Part shown: positions 26,283 through 43,593 of the stretch, piece by piece
Position numbering within the stretch: position 1 is the stretch's first letter
Layout: every line of letters starts with the position of its first letter
Origin: Panicum virgatum
Lineage: Eukaryota; Streptophyta; Magnoliopsida; Poales; Poaceae
Assembly: GCF_016808335.1 (NCBI RefSeq)
Contig: NC_015990.1
Span: forward strand, 1-64,000
Direction of reading: 5' to 3'
DNA length: 64,000 nucleotides
The notes under the pieces: generated by a model
Database searches by the model: none
What the model was told of the DNA's origin: nothing
What the model saw: the letters and a program-made list of their open reading frames with translations, nothing else
Position numbers and translations under genes: made by a program

Positions 26283-29200
26283 ATGGCAGAACGGGCCAAC
26301 TTGGTCTTTCATAATAAAGAGATAGACGGAACTGCTATGAAACGACTTATTAGCAGATTAATAGATCATTTCGGAATGGGATATACATCCCATATACTGG
26401 ATCAAATAAAGACTCTGGGCTTCCATCAAGCCACTACTACATCGATTTCTTTAGGAATCGAGGATCTTTTAACAATACCCTCTAAAGGATGGTTAGTCCA
26501 AGACGCGGAACAACAGAGTTTTCTTTTGGAGAAACACTATTATTATGGGGCTGTACACGCGGTAGAAAAATTACGCCAATCCGTTGAGATATGGTATGCT
26601 ACAAGTGAATATTTGAAACAAGAAATGAATTCGAATTTTCGAATAACGGATCCTTCTAATCCAGTCTATCTAATGTCTTTTTCAGGAGCCAGAGGAAATG
26701 CATCTCAGGTACACCAATTAGTAGGTATGAGAGGGTTAATGGCGGATCCTCAAGGACAAATGATTGATTTACCTATTCAAAGCAATTTACGCGAGGGACT
26801 TTCTTTGACAGAATATATAATTTCCTGCTACGGAGCCCGAAAAGGGGTTGTAGATACTGCTGTACGAACAGCGGATGCTGGCTATCTTACACGTAGACTT
26901 GTTGAAGTAGTTCAACATATTATTGTGCGTAGAAGAGATTGTGGTACTATCCGAGGTATTTCTGTGAGTCCTCAAAATGGGATGACGGAAAAACTTTTTG
27001 TCCAAACACTAATTGGTCGTGTATTAGCAGACGATATATATATTGGTTCACGATGCATTGCTGCTCGAAATCAAGATATTGGAATTGGATTAGTCAATCG
27101 ATTCATAACTGCCTTTCGAGCACAACCGTTTCGAGCACAACCAATATATATTAGAACCCCCTTTACTTGCCGGAGCACATCTTGGATCTGTCAATTATGT
27201 TATGGGCGGAGTCCCACTCATGGGGATCTGGTCGAATTGGGGGAAGCTGTAGGTATTATTGCAGGTCAATCCATTGGGGAGCCAGGGACTCAACTAACAC
27301 TAAGAACTTTTCATACTGGTGGAGTATTCACAGGGGGTACTGCCGACCTTGTACGATCCCCCTCAAATGGAAAAATCCAATTCAATGAGGATTTGGTTCA
27401 CCCCACACGTACCCGTCATGGACAACCTGCTTTTCTATGCTATATAGACTTGCATGTAACTATTCAGAGTCAGGATATTCTACATAGTGTGAATATTCCG
27501 TTAAAAAGCTTGATTCTAGTGCAAAATGATCAATATGTAGAATCCGAACAAGTAATTGCGGAGATTCGTGCCGGAACGTCCACTTTGCATTTTAAAGAAA
27601 AGATACAAAAGCATATTTATTCCGAATCTGACGGGGAAATGCACTGGAGTACTGATGTTTACCATGCCCCCGAATATCAATATGGTAATCTTCGTCGATT
27701 ACCAAAAACAAGCCATTTATGGATATTGTCAGTAAGTATGTGCAGATCCAGTATAGCATCCTTTTCGCTCCACAAGGATCAAGATCAAATGAATACTTAT
27801 TCTTTTTCTGTTCATGGAAGAGATATCTTTGACCTATCAATGGCTAATGATCAAGTAAGCCATAGACTCTTGGATACTTTTGGTAAAAAAGATAGGGAAA
27901 TTCTTGATTATTTAACGCCAGATCGAATCGTGTCCAACGGTCATTGGAATTTTGTCTATCCTTCTATTCTTCAAGATAACTCGGATTTGTTGGCGAAAAA
28001 GCGAAGAAATGGGTTCGTCGTTCCATTACAATATCATCAAGAACAAGAGAAAGAGCTAATATCCTGTTTGGGTATTTCAATTGAAATACCCTTTATGGGT
28101 GTTTTACGTAGAAATACTATTTTTGCTTCTTTTGACGATCCACGATACAGAAAAGATAAAAGGGGTTCAGGAATTGTGAAATTTAGATATAGGACCCTAG
28201 AGGAAGAATATCGGTCCCGAGAGGGAGAGTATAGGACTCGAGAGGAAGAGTATAGGACTCGAGAGGAAGAGTATAGGACTCGAGAGGAAGACTCAGAGGA
28301 AGAATATGAGAGCACAGAGAATGAACATAGGATCCGAGAGGGAGAGGGCAAATATGAAATCCTAGAAGACGAATATAGAACTCTAGAGGACGAATATGAA
28401 ACCCTAGAAGATGAATATGGGATCTTAGAGGACGAATATAGGACTCTAGAGAAAGACTCAGAGGAAGAATATGGTAGCCCAGAGAACGAATATAAGACCC
28501 GAGAGGGAGAGGGCGAATATGAAATCCTAGAAGACAAATATAGGGCTCTAGAGGAAGACTCAGAAGAAGAATATGGGAGCTCTGAAGATGGCTCAGAAAA
28601 GGAATATGGGACTTTAGAAGAAGACTCAGAGGAAGACTCAGAAGACGAATATGGGAGCCCGGAGGAAGATTCCATCTTAAAAAAAGAGGGTTTTATTGAG
28701 CATCGAGGAACAAAAGAATTTAGTCTAAAATACCAAAAAGAAGTAGATCGGTTTTTTTTCATTCTTCAAGAACTGCATCTCTTGCCGAGATCCTCATCCC
28801 TAAAGGTACTTGATAATAGTATTATTGGAGTCGATACACAACTCACAAAAAATACAAGAAGTAGACTAGGTGGATTGGTCCGAGTGAAGAGAAAAAAAAG
28901 CCATACAGAACTCAAAATCTTTTCCGGAGATATTCATTTTCCTGAAGAGGCGGATAAGATATTAGGTGGCAGTTTGATACCACCAGAAAGAGAAAAAAAA
29001 GATTATAAGGAATCAAAAAAAAGGAAAAATTGGGTTTATGTTCAACGAAAAAAAATTCTCAAAAGCAAGGAAAAGTATTTTGTTTCGGTTCGACCTGCAG
29101 TCGCATATCAAATGGACGAAGGGAGAAATTTAGCAACACTTTTCCCGCAGGATCTCCTGCAAGAAGAGGATAATCTCCAACTTCGACTTGTCAATTTTAT

Positions 29201-30857
29201 TTCTCATGAAAATAGCAAGTTAACTCAAAGAATTTATCACACGAATAGTCAATTCGTTCGAACTTGCTTAGTAGTGAATTGGGAACAAGAAGAAAAAGAG
29301 GGGGCTCGTGCTTCTCTTGTTGAGGTAAGAACAAATGATCTGATTCGCGATTTCCTAAGAATTGAGTTAGTTAAGTCTACTACTTCGTATACACGAAGAA
29401 GGTATGATAGGACAAGTGTAGGACTTATTCCCAATAATAGGTTAGATCGCAACAATACCAATTCCTTTTATTCCAAAGCGAAGATTCAATCACTTAGCCA
29501 ACATCAAGAAGCTATTGGCACCTTGTTGAATCGAAGTAATCCATCTTTGATGATTTTGTCGGCATCCAACTGTTCTCGAATTGGTTTATTCAAGAATTCA
29601 AAGTATCCCAATGCGGTAAAAGAATCGAATCCTAGAATTCCTATTCGAGATATTTTTGGGCTCTTAGGCGCTATTGTACCTAGTGTATCAAATTTTTCTT
29701 CATCTTACTATTTATTAACACATAATCAGATCTTGTTAAAAAAATACTTGTTCCTTGAAAATTTGAAACAAACCTTCCAAGTACTTCAAGGACTTAAATA
29801 CTCTTTAATAGACGAAAATAAAAGGATTTCGAATTTCGACAGTAACATCATGTTAGAGCCATTCCATTTGAATTGGCACTTTATCCATCATGACTCGTGG
29901 GAAGAGACATCGGCAATAATTTACCTTGGACAATTTATTTGTGAAAATGTATGTCTATTTAAATCGCACATAAAAAAATCAGGTCAAATTTTCATTGTTA
30001 ATATGGACTCCTTTGTTCTAAGAGCAGCTAAGCCTTATTTGGCCACTATAGGAGCAACTGTTCATGGTCATTATGGAAAAATCCTTTACAAAGGAGATAG
30101 GTTAGTTACGTTTATATATGAAAAATCGAGATCTAGTGATATAACGCAAGGTCTTCCAAAAGTAGAACAAATCTTCGAAGCGCGTTCAATTGATTCACTA
30201 TCGCCGAATCTCGAAAGGAGAATTCAGGATTGGAACGAACGTATACCAAGAATTCTTGGGGTTCCCTGGGGATTCTTGATTGGAGCTGAGCTAACCATAG
30301 CCCAAAGTCGTATCTCTTTGGTTAATAAGATACAAAAGGTTTATCGATCCCAAGGGGTACAGATCCATAATAGACATATAGAGATTATTATACGCCAAGT
30401 AACATCAAAAGTAAGGGTTTCCGAAGATGGAATGTCTAGTGTTTTTTTACCTGGGGAATTAATAGGACTATTGCGAGCGGAACGAGCAGGGCGGGCTTTA
30501 GATGAATCGATCTATTATCGGGCAATCTTATTGGGAATAACAAGGGCTTCCCTGAATACCCAAAGTTTCATATCTGAAGCAAGTTTTCAAGAAACTGCTC
30601 GAGTTTTAGCAAAAGCTGCCCTACGAGGTCGTATTGATTGGTTGAAAGGCCTGAAAGAAAACGTAGTTCTGGGGGGGATTATACCTGTTGGTACCGGATT
30701 CCAAAAATTTGTCCATCGTTCCCCACAAGACAAGAACCTTTATTTCGAAATTCAAAAAAAAAATCTATTCGCGTCGGAAATGAGAGATATTTTGTTTCTC
30801 CATACAGAATTAGTTTCTTCTGATTCTGACGTAACAAACAATTTCTATGAAACATAA
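26283..30857 (+). CDS. rpoC2: Plastid RNA polymerase beta'' subunit with grass insertion
   Basis: RpoC2 is the C-terminal half of the bacterial beta' subunit. The 1,524 residues start [21 protein letters not shown]. The [28 protein letters not shown] segment (residues ~320-350) is the trigger-loop/bridge region, and a zinc-binding set [11 protein letters not shown] is just before it. Residues ~638-800 form an acidic, tyrosine-rich run of near-heptad repeats ([14 protein letters not shown] and variants), the insertion specific to grasses. The stop is at 30857, followed by rps2 after 322 bases. No frameshift is visible through the repeat array, but its copy number varies between species. Confidence 0.98.
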   Translation: MAERANLVFHNKEIDGTAMKRLISRLIDHFGMGYTSHILDQIKTLGFHQATTTSISLGIEDLLTIPSKGWLVQDAEQQSFLLEKHYYYGAVHAVEKLRQSVEIWYATSEYLKQEMNSNFRITDPSNPVYLMSFSGARGNASQVHQLVGMRGLMADPQGQMIDLPIQSNLREGLSLTEYIISCYGARKGVVDTAVRTADAGYLTRRLVEVVQHIIVRRRDCGTIRGISVSPQNGMTEKLFVQTLIGRVLADDIYIGSRCIAARNQDIGIGLVNRFITAFRAQPFRAQPIYIRTPFTCRSTSWICQLCYGRSPTHGDLVELGEAVGIIAGQSIGEPGTQLTLRTFHTGGVFTGGTADLVRSPSNGKIQFNEDLVHPTRTRHGQPAFLCYIDLHVTIQSQDILHSVNIPLKSLILVQNDQYVESEQVIAEIRAGTSTLHFKEKIQKHIYSESDGEMHWSTDVYHAPEYQYGNLRRLPKTSHLWILSVSMCRSSIASFSLHKDQDQMNTYSFSVHGRDIFDLSMANDQVSHRLLDTFGKKDREILDYLTPDRIVSNGHWNFVYPSILQDNSDLLAKKRRNGFVVPLQYHQEQEKELISCLGISIEIPFMGVLRRNTIFASFDDPRYRKDKRGSGIVKFRYRTLEEEYRSREGEYRTREEEYRTREEEYRTREEDSEEEYESTENEHRIREGEGKYEILEDEYRTLEDEYETLEDEYGILEDEYRTLEKDSEEEYGSPENEYKTREGEGEYEILEDKYRALEEDSEEEYGSSEDGSEKEYGTLEEDSEEDSEDEYGSPEEDSILKKEGFIEHRGTKEFSLKYQKEVDRFFFILQELHLLPRSSSLKVLDNSIIGVDTQLTKNTRSRLGGLVRVKRKKSHTELKIFSGDIHFPEEADKILGGSLIPPEREKKDYKESKKRKNWVYVQRKKILKSKEKYFVSVRPAVAYQMDEGRNLATLFPQDLLQEEDNLQLRLVNFISHENSKLTQRIYHTNSQFVRTCLVVNWEQEEKEGARASLVEVRTNDLIRDFLRIELVKSTTSYTRRRYDRTSVGLIPNNRLDRNNTNSFYSKAKIQSLSQHQEAIGTLLNRSNPSLMILSASNCSRIGLFKNSKYPNAVKESNPRIPIRDIFGLLGAIVPSVSNFSSSYYLLTHNQILLKKYLFLENLKQTFQVLQGLKYSLIDENKRISNFDSNIMLEPFHLNWHFIHHDSWEETSAIIYLGQFICENVCLFKSHIKKSGQIFIVNMDSFVLRAAKPYLATIGATVHGHYGKILYKGDRLVTFIYEKSRSSDITQGLPKVEQIFEARSIDSLSPNLERRIQDWNERIPRILGVPWGFLIGAELTIAQSRISLVNKIQKVYRSQGVQIHNRHIEIIIRQVTSKVRVSEDGMSSVFLPGELIGLLRAERAGRALDESIYYRAILLGITRASLNTQSFISEASFQETARVLAKAALRGRIDWLKGLKENVVLGGIIPVGTGFQKFVHRSPQDKNLYFEIQKKNLFASEMRDILFLHTELVSSDSDVTNNFYET
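28190..28679 (+). repeat. 21-bp repeat array coding the RpoC2 insertion
   Basis: Near-identical 21-bp units CGAGAGGAAGAGTATAGGACT start at 28218, 28239 and 28260, with degenerate copies to about 28679. They keep the reading frame because the unit is seven codons. Confidence 0.92.
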
Positions 30858-31179
30858 GAAGCCCCTTTTACCGCTATTTATACGATTTAAGTATACATAA
30901 AGCAATTTGTTTTTACTTTAATTTAAACTATACTTTTGACCTTAGAATGCTAACAGGTCCGATTTTAGATTTTGTATTTTAATAAGTAAAAGAAGTCAGT
31001 TAATTCATTAAGGCTATGTTTATACCGTGTATAAATGGGTAATTCTGAGTAGAAGGTTCCATCAGAACAATTATTATTTATTTCAAGCTATTTCGGCTCT
31101 TTCTTAATCTTCAAAAAGAAATTAATTCCGTAATGGTAAGACGAAAAAAAAGAAAAAATAAAAAGGAAGTGTGGAAAAA
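30858..31179. other. rpoC2-rps2 spacer
   Basis: 322 AT-rich bases with no gene. AAGGAAG 12 bases ahead of the rps2 ATG is a likely ribosome-binding site. Confidence 0.6.
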
Positions 31180-31890
31180 ATGACAAGAAGATATTGGAAC
31201 ATCAATTTGAAAGAGATGATAGAAGCGGGAGTTCATTTTGGTCATGGTATTAAGAAATGGAATCCTAAAATGGCCCCTTACATCTCGGCAAAGCGTAAAG
31301 GTACTCATATTACAAATCTCGCTAGAACAGCTCGTTTTTTATCAGAAGCTTGTGATTTAGTTTTTGATGCAGCAAGTCAGGGAAAAAGCTTCTTAATTGT
31401 TGGTACCAAAAAAAGAGCAGCGGATTTAGTAGCATCAGCTGCAATAAGATCTCGTTGTCATTATGTTAATAAAAAGTGGTTCAGTGGTATGTTAACGAAT
31501 TGGTCGATTACCAAAACTAGACTTTCTCAATTTAGAGACTTAAGAGCAGAAGAAAAAATGGGAAAATTCCACCATCTCCCAAAAAGAGATGCGGCAATCT
31601 TAAAGAGAAAATTATCTACCTTGCAAAGATATCTCGGCGGAATCAAATATATGACGAGGTTGCCTGACATTGTGATCGTCCTTGATCAGCAAAAAGAGTA
31701 TATAGCTCTTCGGGAATGTGCCATTTTGGGGATTCCTACTATTTCTTTAGTCGATACAAATTGTGACCCAGATCTCGCGAATATATCGATTCCTGCCAAC
31801 GATGACACTATGACTTCAATTCGATTAATTCTTAACAAATTAGTATTTGCAATTTCTGAGGGCCGTTCTCTCTATATAAGAAATCGTTGA
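31180..31890 (+). CDS. rps2: Ribosomal protein S2
   Basis: The 236-residue S2 of the plastid small subunit begins [26 protein letters not shown] nine bases upstream keeps the frame open but the ATG gives the conserved N-terminus. Thr45 sits in the GTHIT context that is edited in maize. The C-terminal segment with [21 protein letters not shown] is the typical S2 core, and [10 protein letters not shown] is present. First gene of the rps2-atpI-atpH-atpF-atpA cluster. Confidence 0.98.
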   Translation: MTRRYWNINLKEMIEAGVHFGHGIKKWNPKMAPYISAKRKGTHITNLARTARFLSEACDLVFDAASQGKSFLIVGTKKRAADLVASAAIRSRCHYVNKKWFSGMLTNWSITKTRLSQFRDLRAEEKMGKFHHLPKRDAAILKRKLSTLQRYLGGIKYMTRLPDIVIVLDQQKEYIALRECAILGIPTISLVDTNCDPDLANISIPANDDTMTSIRLILNKLVFAISEGRSLYIRNR

Positions 31891-32145
31891 TTAAGAAGAA
31901 TAGTGAATTCTTAAGCAACTGCGTAGATTTATAGGATCAGTTACTATTCTTTTTTGTTTTGCATAGATAAAATAAAAGAAGGGGAATATTGATATATATT
32001 AGGGAGTATTGATATATATTATGATCTGATGTGATTTCTTGGTATCCTAAATATAAGATTAATACTTCAAGTTGCTGAGTTGAGAAAGAGATGCTTGAAT
32101 CAAAAGAATTCCTTTTTTGAAGTTCAATTTTTATCAGAGGACAAT

Positions 32146-32889
32146 ATGAATATTACACCATGTTCCATTAAAACACTCAAGGGGTTATATGATATATCGG
32201 GTGTAGAAGTAGGCCAACACTTCTATTGGCAAATAGGAGGTTTTCAAATTCATGCCCAAGTACTCATCACTTCTTGGGTCGTAATTACTATTTTGCTAGG
32301 TTCAGTTATCATAGCTGTTCGGAATCCACAAACCATCCCGACCGACGGTCAGAATTTTTTCGAATATGTCCTTGAGTTTATTCGAGACTTGAGCAAAACT
32401 CAGATTGGAGAAGAATATGGTCCCTGGGTTCCCTTTATTGGAACTATGTTCCTTTTTATTTTTGTTTCGAATTGGTCAGGTGCTCTTTTACCTTGGAAAA
32501 TTATAGAGTTACCTCACGGGGAATTAGCAGCGCCCACGAATGATATAAATACTACTGTTGCTTTAGCTTTACTAACATCAGCGGCATATTTTTATGCGGG
32601 TCTTAGCAAAAAAGGATTGAGTTATTTCGAGAAATATATTAAACCAACCCCAATCCTTTTACCCATTAACATCCTAGAAGATTTCACAAAACCATTATCG
32701 CTTAGTTTTCGACTTTTCGGAAATATATTGGCAGATGAATTAGTCGTTGTTGTTCTTGTTTCTTTAGTCCCCTTAGTAGTCCCTATACCGGTCATGTTTC
32801 TTGGATTATTTACAAGCGGTATTCAAGCTCTTATTTTTGCAACGTTAGCCGCAGCCTATATAGGTGAATCCATGGAAGGCCATCATTGA
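32146..32889 (+). CDS. atpI: ATP synthase subunit a (CF0 IV)
   Basis: The 247-residue membrane subunit carries the two proton half-channels against the c-ring. The essential arginine is in [19 protein letters not shown], around residue 190. About five membrane helices can be seen. An open frame continues 22 codons upstream, but only the ATG at 32146 yields the standard [20 protein letters not shown] start. Confidence 0.98.
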   Translation: MNITPCSIKTLKGLYDISGVEVGQHFYWQIGGFQIHAQVLITSWVVITILLGSVIIAVRNPQTIPTDGQNFFEYVLEFIRDLSKTQIGEEYGPWVPFIGTMFLFIFVSNWSGALLPWKIIELPHGELAAPTNDINTTVALALLTSAAYFYAGLSKKGLSYFEKYIKPTPILLPINILEDFTKPLSLSFRLFGNILADELVVVVLVSLVPLVVPIPVMFLGLFTSGIQALIFATLAAAYIGESMEGHH

Positions 32890-33946
<1,057 letters not shown>

Positions 33947-34416
33947 TCCTAAAAAAGAAAATGAGTCCTTTAGATTAGATACTTTTTTCTTTTTTTTAGT
34001 ACATTGGCATTTGCTTCTGTAATTCCAAGTATATCAATACTTTACTCCTATTTATTATATTATTCCGAGAATTTTGTATTTATCGGGACAGACAATACCC
34101 CAGGAACCCCAGGAAGGGCTGATTTGAGCATGATCAATTTAGAGGATACGCTCGCCCTCTTCCTTCCCGTTCTTAGTTTAGGACAGTGGAAAGTCTTTTT
34201 CCTTTTATTTTAGGAATTTTGGGAACATTTAATTTCAACAAAGGAGATTTTTAACAGGTCAAACGAGACCTAAGACTTAATCTAAAAGAAATTATTAGAT
34301 TAAATCTATTTGCATTAAAAAAAATTGCATTAAAAAAACCGATCAAAAAAGGGCGAGCGAAGTAAGTGATCGAAAAACTTTCTTCTTTGTTCGTCCTATC
34401 TATAAGAGGAGAGCAT
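33947..34416. other. atpH-atpF spacer
   Basis: 470 bases, AT-rich, with no supported gene. An AGGAGA leader precedes the atpF ATG. Confidence 0.6.
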
Positions 34417-35800
34417 ATGAAAAATGTAACCCATTCTTTCGTTTTTTTAGCTCACTGGCCATTCGCTGGGAGTTTCGGGCTTAATACCGATATTTTAGCA
34501 ACAAATCTAATAAATCTAACTGTAGTGGTTGGTGTATTGATTTTTTTTGGAAAGGGAGTGTGTGCGAGTTGTCTATTTCAAGAATAGATTGGATCTATCC
34601 GGCTGCACTTTAGAATATTTTTTAGTATTTTTTTGGATAAATAAGAAAAGGTGCACGATCTCGACGAATTACTTCTGAATAACTTCAGAAATCATATGGA
34701 AGAACCATAGCATTTCGCGACTCATTGGTAAATTTACTTTGATTCTCTATAGACCAATAATGTGAGACCATTAACACGGTTAAAGCTAAACTGCTTGAAG
34801 TCTGGGCAAAAAGGGGTACTCTTTCTACAACTACATTAGTATTAGTCTCGAAATTCTTTAAACGGGAAATAGCTAGTGTGGAATTTATCTGATATAGAAC
34901 ACTCATATCGATAAAATAGTTTGAACTATTTACTAGAAGGGCCCAGCCCTTTTTCCAATGCCGAATCGACGACCTATGTATAAAAAAAAAAAGAGAAATT
35001 TTTTGGATTTGAAGAAAAAAGAAAAGGAATTGTATCAATTTTGATTTTCCATTTATTTAGTTTGTTTTTCTTAATGAAATTGAAATTATTAACTAACAGA
35101 GCAAACACAAATAAAGAAACAACTTTGCTGACCATGATAGATTTTTATCTAGTTGGAAGAGTCCTCTTAATATTCATCTAGTCTTATATAAGTTTGGGTA
35201 TATAGAAATACAAACAGAAAAGAGAGGATAGAGGATAGGCTCATTACATAAAAAAAAGATATGGAAATAGCCATAATACATAGCAAAAGAGAAAAAAAGG
35301 AGCGGGAGAGCCAAATGAATCGAAAGATTCATGTTTGGTTCGGGAAGAGATCATAAAAATTGTAAACTTAATAGCAAGATAATCTACTTTCATTAAAAGA
35401 TTTATTAGATAATCGAAAACAGAGGATCTTAAGTACTATTCGAAATTCGGAAGAATTGCGTAGAGGGACCCTTGAACAACTCGAAAAAGCTCGGATTCGA
35501 TTACAGAAAGTCGAACTAGAAGCAGATGAGTATCGAATGAATGGATACTCTGAAATAGAACGAGAGAAAGCAAATTTGATTAATGCTACTTCTATTAGTT
35601 TGGAACAATTAGAAAAGTCTAAAAACGAAACCCTTTTTTTTGAAAAACAAAGGGCCATGAATCAGGTTCGACAACGGGTTTTCCAACAAGCCGTACAAGG
35701 AGCTCTAGGAACTCTGAATAGTTGTTTGAATACCGAGTTACATTTCCGTACGATTCGTGCTAATATTGGCATTCTCGGGGCCATAGAATGGAAGAGATAA
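34417..35800 (+). CDS. atpF: ATP synthase subunit b (CF0 I), two exons
   Basis: Subunit b is the membrane-anchored stator arm. Exon 1, 34417-34561 (145 nt), ends at FFGKGV plus one base. Exon 2, 35394-35800 (407 nt), resumes [10 protein letters not shown]. Together they make 183 residues. An N-terminal membrane helix (about 29-47) is followed by a long coiled coil. The intron starts GTGCGAG and ends AT. In maize it needs the CRS1 splicing factor. Confidence 0.97.
34562..35393 (+). other. atpF group II intron
   Basis: The 832-nt intron has a domain V hairpin at 35308-35341 (GAGCCAAATGAATC... paired with a complement). An antisense ORF at 34685-35038 lies inside it and is not supported as a gene. 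Confidence 0.9.
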
Positions 35801-35894
35801 TGAAATTTATTCGATTTTGAACTTCTACTTTCGTTTAGAATTTAGGCATTATTTTTCCCCTTGCTTCCGAAAAAAAAAGATTCAAGAAACACTA

Positions 35895-37418
35895 ATGGCA
35901 ACCCTTCGAGTCGACGAAATTAATAAAATTCTCCGCGAACGTATTGAACAATATAATAGGAAAGTAGGGATTGAGAATATCGGTCGCGTAGTTCAAGTGG
36001 GGGATGGGATTGCTCGTATTATAGGTCTTGGTGAAATAATGTCAGGTGAATTAGTTGAATTTGCAGAAGGGACGAGAGGTATTGCTCTGAATTTGGAATC
36101 AAAAAATGTTGGAATTGTATTAATGGGCGATGGGTTGATGATACAAGAGGGAAGTTTTGTAAAAGCAACAGGAAGAATTGCTCAGATACCCGTGAGCGAG
36201 GCTTACTTGGGTCGTGTTATAAATGCTCTCGCTAAACCTATTGATGGGAGAGGCGAAATTGTTGCTTCGGAATCTCGCTTAATTGAATCTCCTGCTCCGG
36301 GTATAATTTCTAGGCGTTCCGTATATGAACCCCTTCAAACAGGGCTTATTGCTATCGATTCAATGATCCCCATAGGGCGCGGCCAGCGAGAGTTAATTAT
36401 TGGGGACAGACAGACTGGCAAAACAGCAGTAGCCACAGATACAATTCTCAATCAAAAAGGGCAAGATGTAATATGTGTTTATGTAGCTATCGGTCAAAGA
36501 GCATCCTCCGTGGCTCAAGTGGTAACTACTTTCCACGAAGAGGGGGCCATGGAATACACTATTGTAGTAGCTGAAATGGCGGATTCACCCGCTACATTAC
36601 AATATCTCGCTCCTTATACGGGAGCAGCCCTGGCTGAGTATTTTATGTACCGCGAACGGCATACCTTAATAATTTATGATGATCTCTCCAAACAGGCACA
36701 AGCTTATCGCCAAATGTCCCTTCTATTAAGAAGACCCCCCGGCCGCGAAGCTTATCCAGGGGATGTTTTTTATTTGCATTCACGCCTTTTAGAAAGAGCC
36801 GCTAAATTAAATTCTCTTTTAGGCGAAGGGAGTATGACCGCTTTACCAATAGTGGAGACTCAATCTGGAGACGTTTCCGCCTATATTCCTACGAATGTAA
36901 TCTCAATTACAGATGGACAAATATTCTTATCCGCGGATCTATTCAATGCCGGAATTCGACCTGCTATTAATGTGGGTATTTCTGTTTCCAGAGTAGGATC
37001 CGCAGCTCAAATTAAAGCCATGAAACAAGTAGCTGGCAAATCAAAATTGGAATTAGCTCAATTCGCGGAGTTACAAGCCTTTGCACAATTCGCCTCTGCT
37101 CTCGATAAAACAAGTCAGAATCAATTGGCAAGGGGTCGACGATTACGGGAATTGCTTAAACAATCCCAATCAAACCCTCTCCCAGTGGAAGAGCAAGTAG
37201 CTACCATTTATACCGGAACGAGAGGATATCTTGATTCGTTAGAAATTGAACAGGTAAAGAAATTTCTGGATGAGTTACGTAAACACCTAAAAGATACTAA
37301 ACCTCAATTCCAAGAAATTATATCTTCTAGCAAGACATTCACCGAGCAAGCAGAAACCCTTTTGAAGGAAGCTATTCAGGAACAGCTTGAACGGTTTTCC
37401 CTTCAGGAACAAACATAA
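35895..37418 (+). CDS. atpA: ATP synthase alpha subunit
   Basis: The 507-residue CF1 alpha subunit starts [18 protein letters not shown]. The Walker A motif GDRQTGKT is at 170-177, and Arg in [13 protein letters not shown] (about residue 366) is the arginine finger region. Ser383 (GKSKLEL) is a codon edited to Leu in maize. The upstream open frame of 26 codons is not part of the gene. It is the last gene of the rps2-atpA cluster and is convergent with trnR. Confidence 0.99.
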   Translation: MATLRVDEINKILRERIEQYNRKVGIENIGRVVQVGDGIARIIGLGEIMSGELVEFAEGTRGIALNLESKNVGIVLMGDGLMIQEGSFVKATGRIAQIPVSEAYLGRVINALAKPIDGRGEIVASESRLIESPAPGIISRRSVYEPLQTGLIAIDSMIPIGRGQRELIIGDRQTGKTAVATDTILNQKGQDVICVYVAIGQRASSVAQVVTTFHEEGAMEYTIVVAEMADSPATLQYLAPYTGAALAEYFMYRERHTLIIYDDLSKQAQAYRQMSLLLRRPPGREAYPGDVFYLHSRLLERAAKLNSLLGEGSMTALPIVETQSGDVSAYIPTNVISITDGQIFLSADLFNAGIRPAINVGISVSRVGSAAQIKAMKQVAGKSKLELAQFAELQAFAQFASALDKTSQNQLARGRRLRELLKQSQSNPLPVEEQVATIYTGTRGYLDSLEIEQVKKFLDELRKHLKDTKPQFQEIISSSKTFTEQAETLLKEAIQEQLERFSLQEQT

Positions 37419-37556
37419 ATATAGCATGTCTACTCTTATTAGTATAACTCGTGTTAGTAGAAGAGGAATCATTGAGAAAGATTTTGCATTTGAATCATGC
37501 AAAAAAATTTTCTTAGTTTTTAGTATAGTTATTTAAAGAATAGATAGAAAAAAGAT

Positions 37557-37628
37557 TGCGTCCAATAGGATTTGAACCTATACCAAAGGTTTAGAAGACC
37601 TCTGTCCTATCCATTAGACAATGGACGC
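37557..37628 (-). tRNA. trnR-UCU: tRNA-Arg(UCU)
   Basis: A 72-nt cloverleaf with acceptor GCGTCCA/TGGACGC and anticodon TCT in CTTCTAA. It is convergent with atpA. Confidence 0.97.
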
Positions 37629-38009
37629 TTTTCTTTATCATTTTATTCTTTCTTTTACTTTTATTCTCGGAACAAGAGAAAAAATAAAAAAGTGTTAGAC
37701 CAAAACTCTTTTAGGAAAGAAAAAAAATCCATATACCATATACAAATGGATGATAGATATATCATAAAGAATACAAATGGAGCGGGTAGTGAGTATCGAA
37801 CCCGTAACCCCAAGGTTATGAGCTTTGTGAGCTACCAAACTGCTCTACCTTCTTAAACTAAAGAGCGGGGAACTTGTGGATAAAAGGGGGTTGGCCCCTC
37901 TACCATATCTATACAAATAGAATAGTCCATTTATACAGAATGGTAAAGAGGGCTCTTCTACGATCATCAATTTGGGAAAACCATACAAATATGAAAGGGT
38001 ATTTTATCC
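37629..38009. other. trnR-rps14 spacer with a tRNA relic
   Basis: No gene except the chimeric trnG/trnfM relic at 37781-37853. Bases 37896-37928 repeat 12739-12771 exactly. Confidence 0.7.
37781..37853 (-). pseudogene. Chimeric trnG-UCC/trnfM relic
   Basis: The low-coordinate edge AGCGGGTAG matches the 3' end of trnG-UCC at 12958, while the rest (AAGGTTATGAG..., GAGCTACCAAACTGCTCTAC) matches trnfM at 12790-12863. The anticodon CAT is still visible. The acceptor stem does not pair (5' side AAGGTAG), so it cannot be a normal initiator. It matches the known chimeric tRNA pseudogene of grass plastids, a remnant of the recombination behind the inversions. Confidence 0.9.
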
Positions 38010-38321
38010 TTACCAACTAGATCTTGTTGCACCCGGTAACAAACATGCATAAACCATTTCTCGAAGTATGTGTCCGGATAGCCCAAAGTCTCGATAGTTA
38101 GCTCTAGGTCTTCCGGTTAAAAAACAACGTCGATGAAGGCGTGTAGGTGCACTATTACGTGGTAGGGATTGCAATTTTTCTTGCATTTTTGTTTTTTCGC
38201 TCAAACTCAAAGGGGAAACTTTGCTTCTTATCTTTTTTTTTGAGGATCCACGAATCAAATGATATTTTTTTTCTAATTTCTGCCGCTTCTTCTCCCTCTG
38301 AATCAAACTTTTTTTTGCCAT
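38010..38321 (-). CDS. rps14: Ribosomal protein S14
   Basis: The 103-residue small-subunit protein begins [14 protein letters not shown] and ends LPGATRSSW. The [23 protein letters not shown] block is the conserved S14 core. Ser27 is edited to Leu in maize and is still Ser here. It lies downstream of psaB and is normally cotranscribed with psaA-psaB. Confidence 0.98.
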   Translation of the reverse strand: MAKKSLIQREKKRQKLEKKYHLIRGSSKKKIRSKVSPLSLSEKTKMQEKLQSLPRNSAPTRLHRRCFLTGRPRANYRDFGLSGHILREMVYACLLPGATRSSW

Positions 38322-38475
38322 AATGTGCCGTTACTATTATTACCAAGTATATGGTTCTAATCCTAGATGTAAAAATAAATAGAAAAAAAATCTAAAAAAG
38401 CGGATCCTACCTCTCCATCAAGAGTAATGAACTAGGTTCTGATACAGTACAAAAAAACAAAAAAAAATAACTAAA

Positions 38476-40698
<2,223 letters not shown>

Positions 40699-40705
40699 CT
40701 AGCCA

Positions 40706-43593
<2,888 letters not shown>

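Noticed and set aside
28037..28762. 241-residue antisense ORF rich in SSRVLYSSS repeats
   Set aside because: It is the reverse reading of the rpoC2 21-bp repeat array, which lacks stops on both strands by composition.
34685..35038. 117-residue antisense ORF in the atpF intron
   Set aside because: Inside a group II intron on the opposite strand; no ribosome-binding site or recognised domain.
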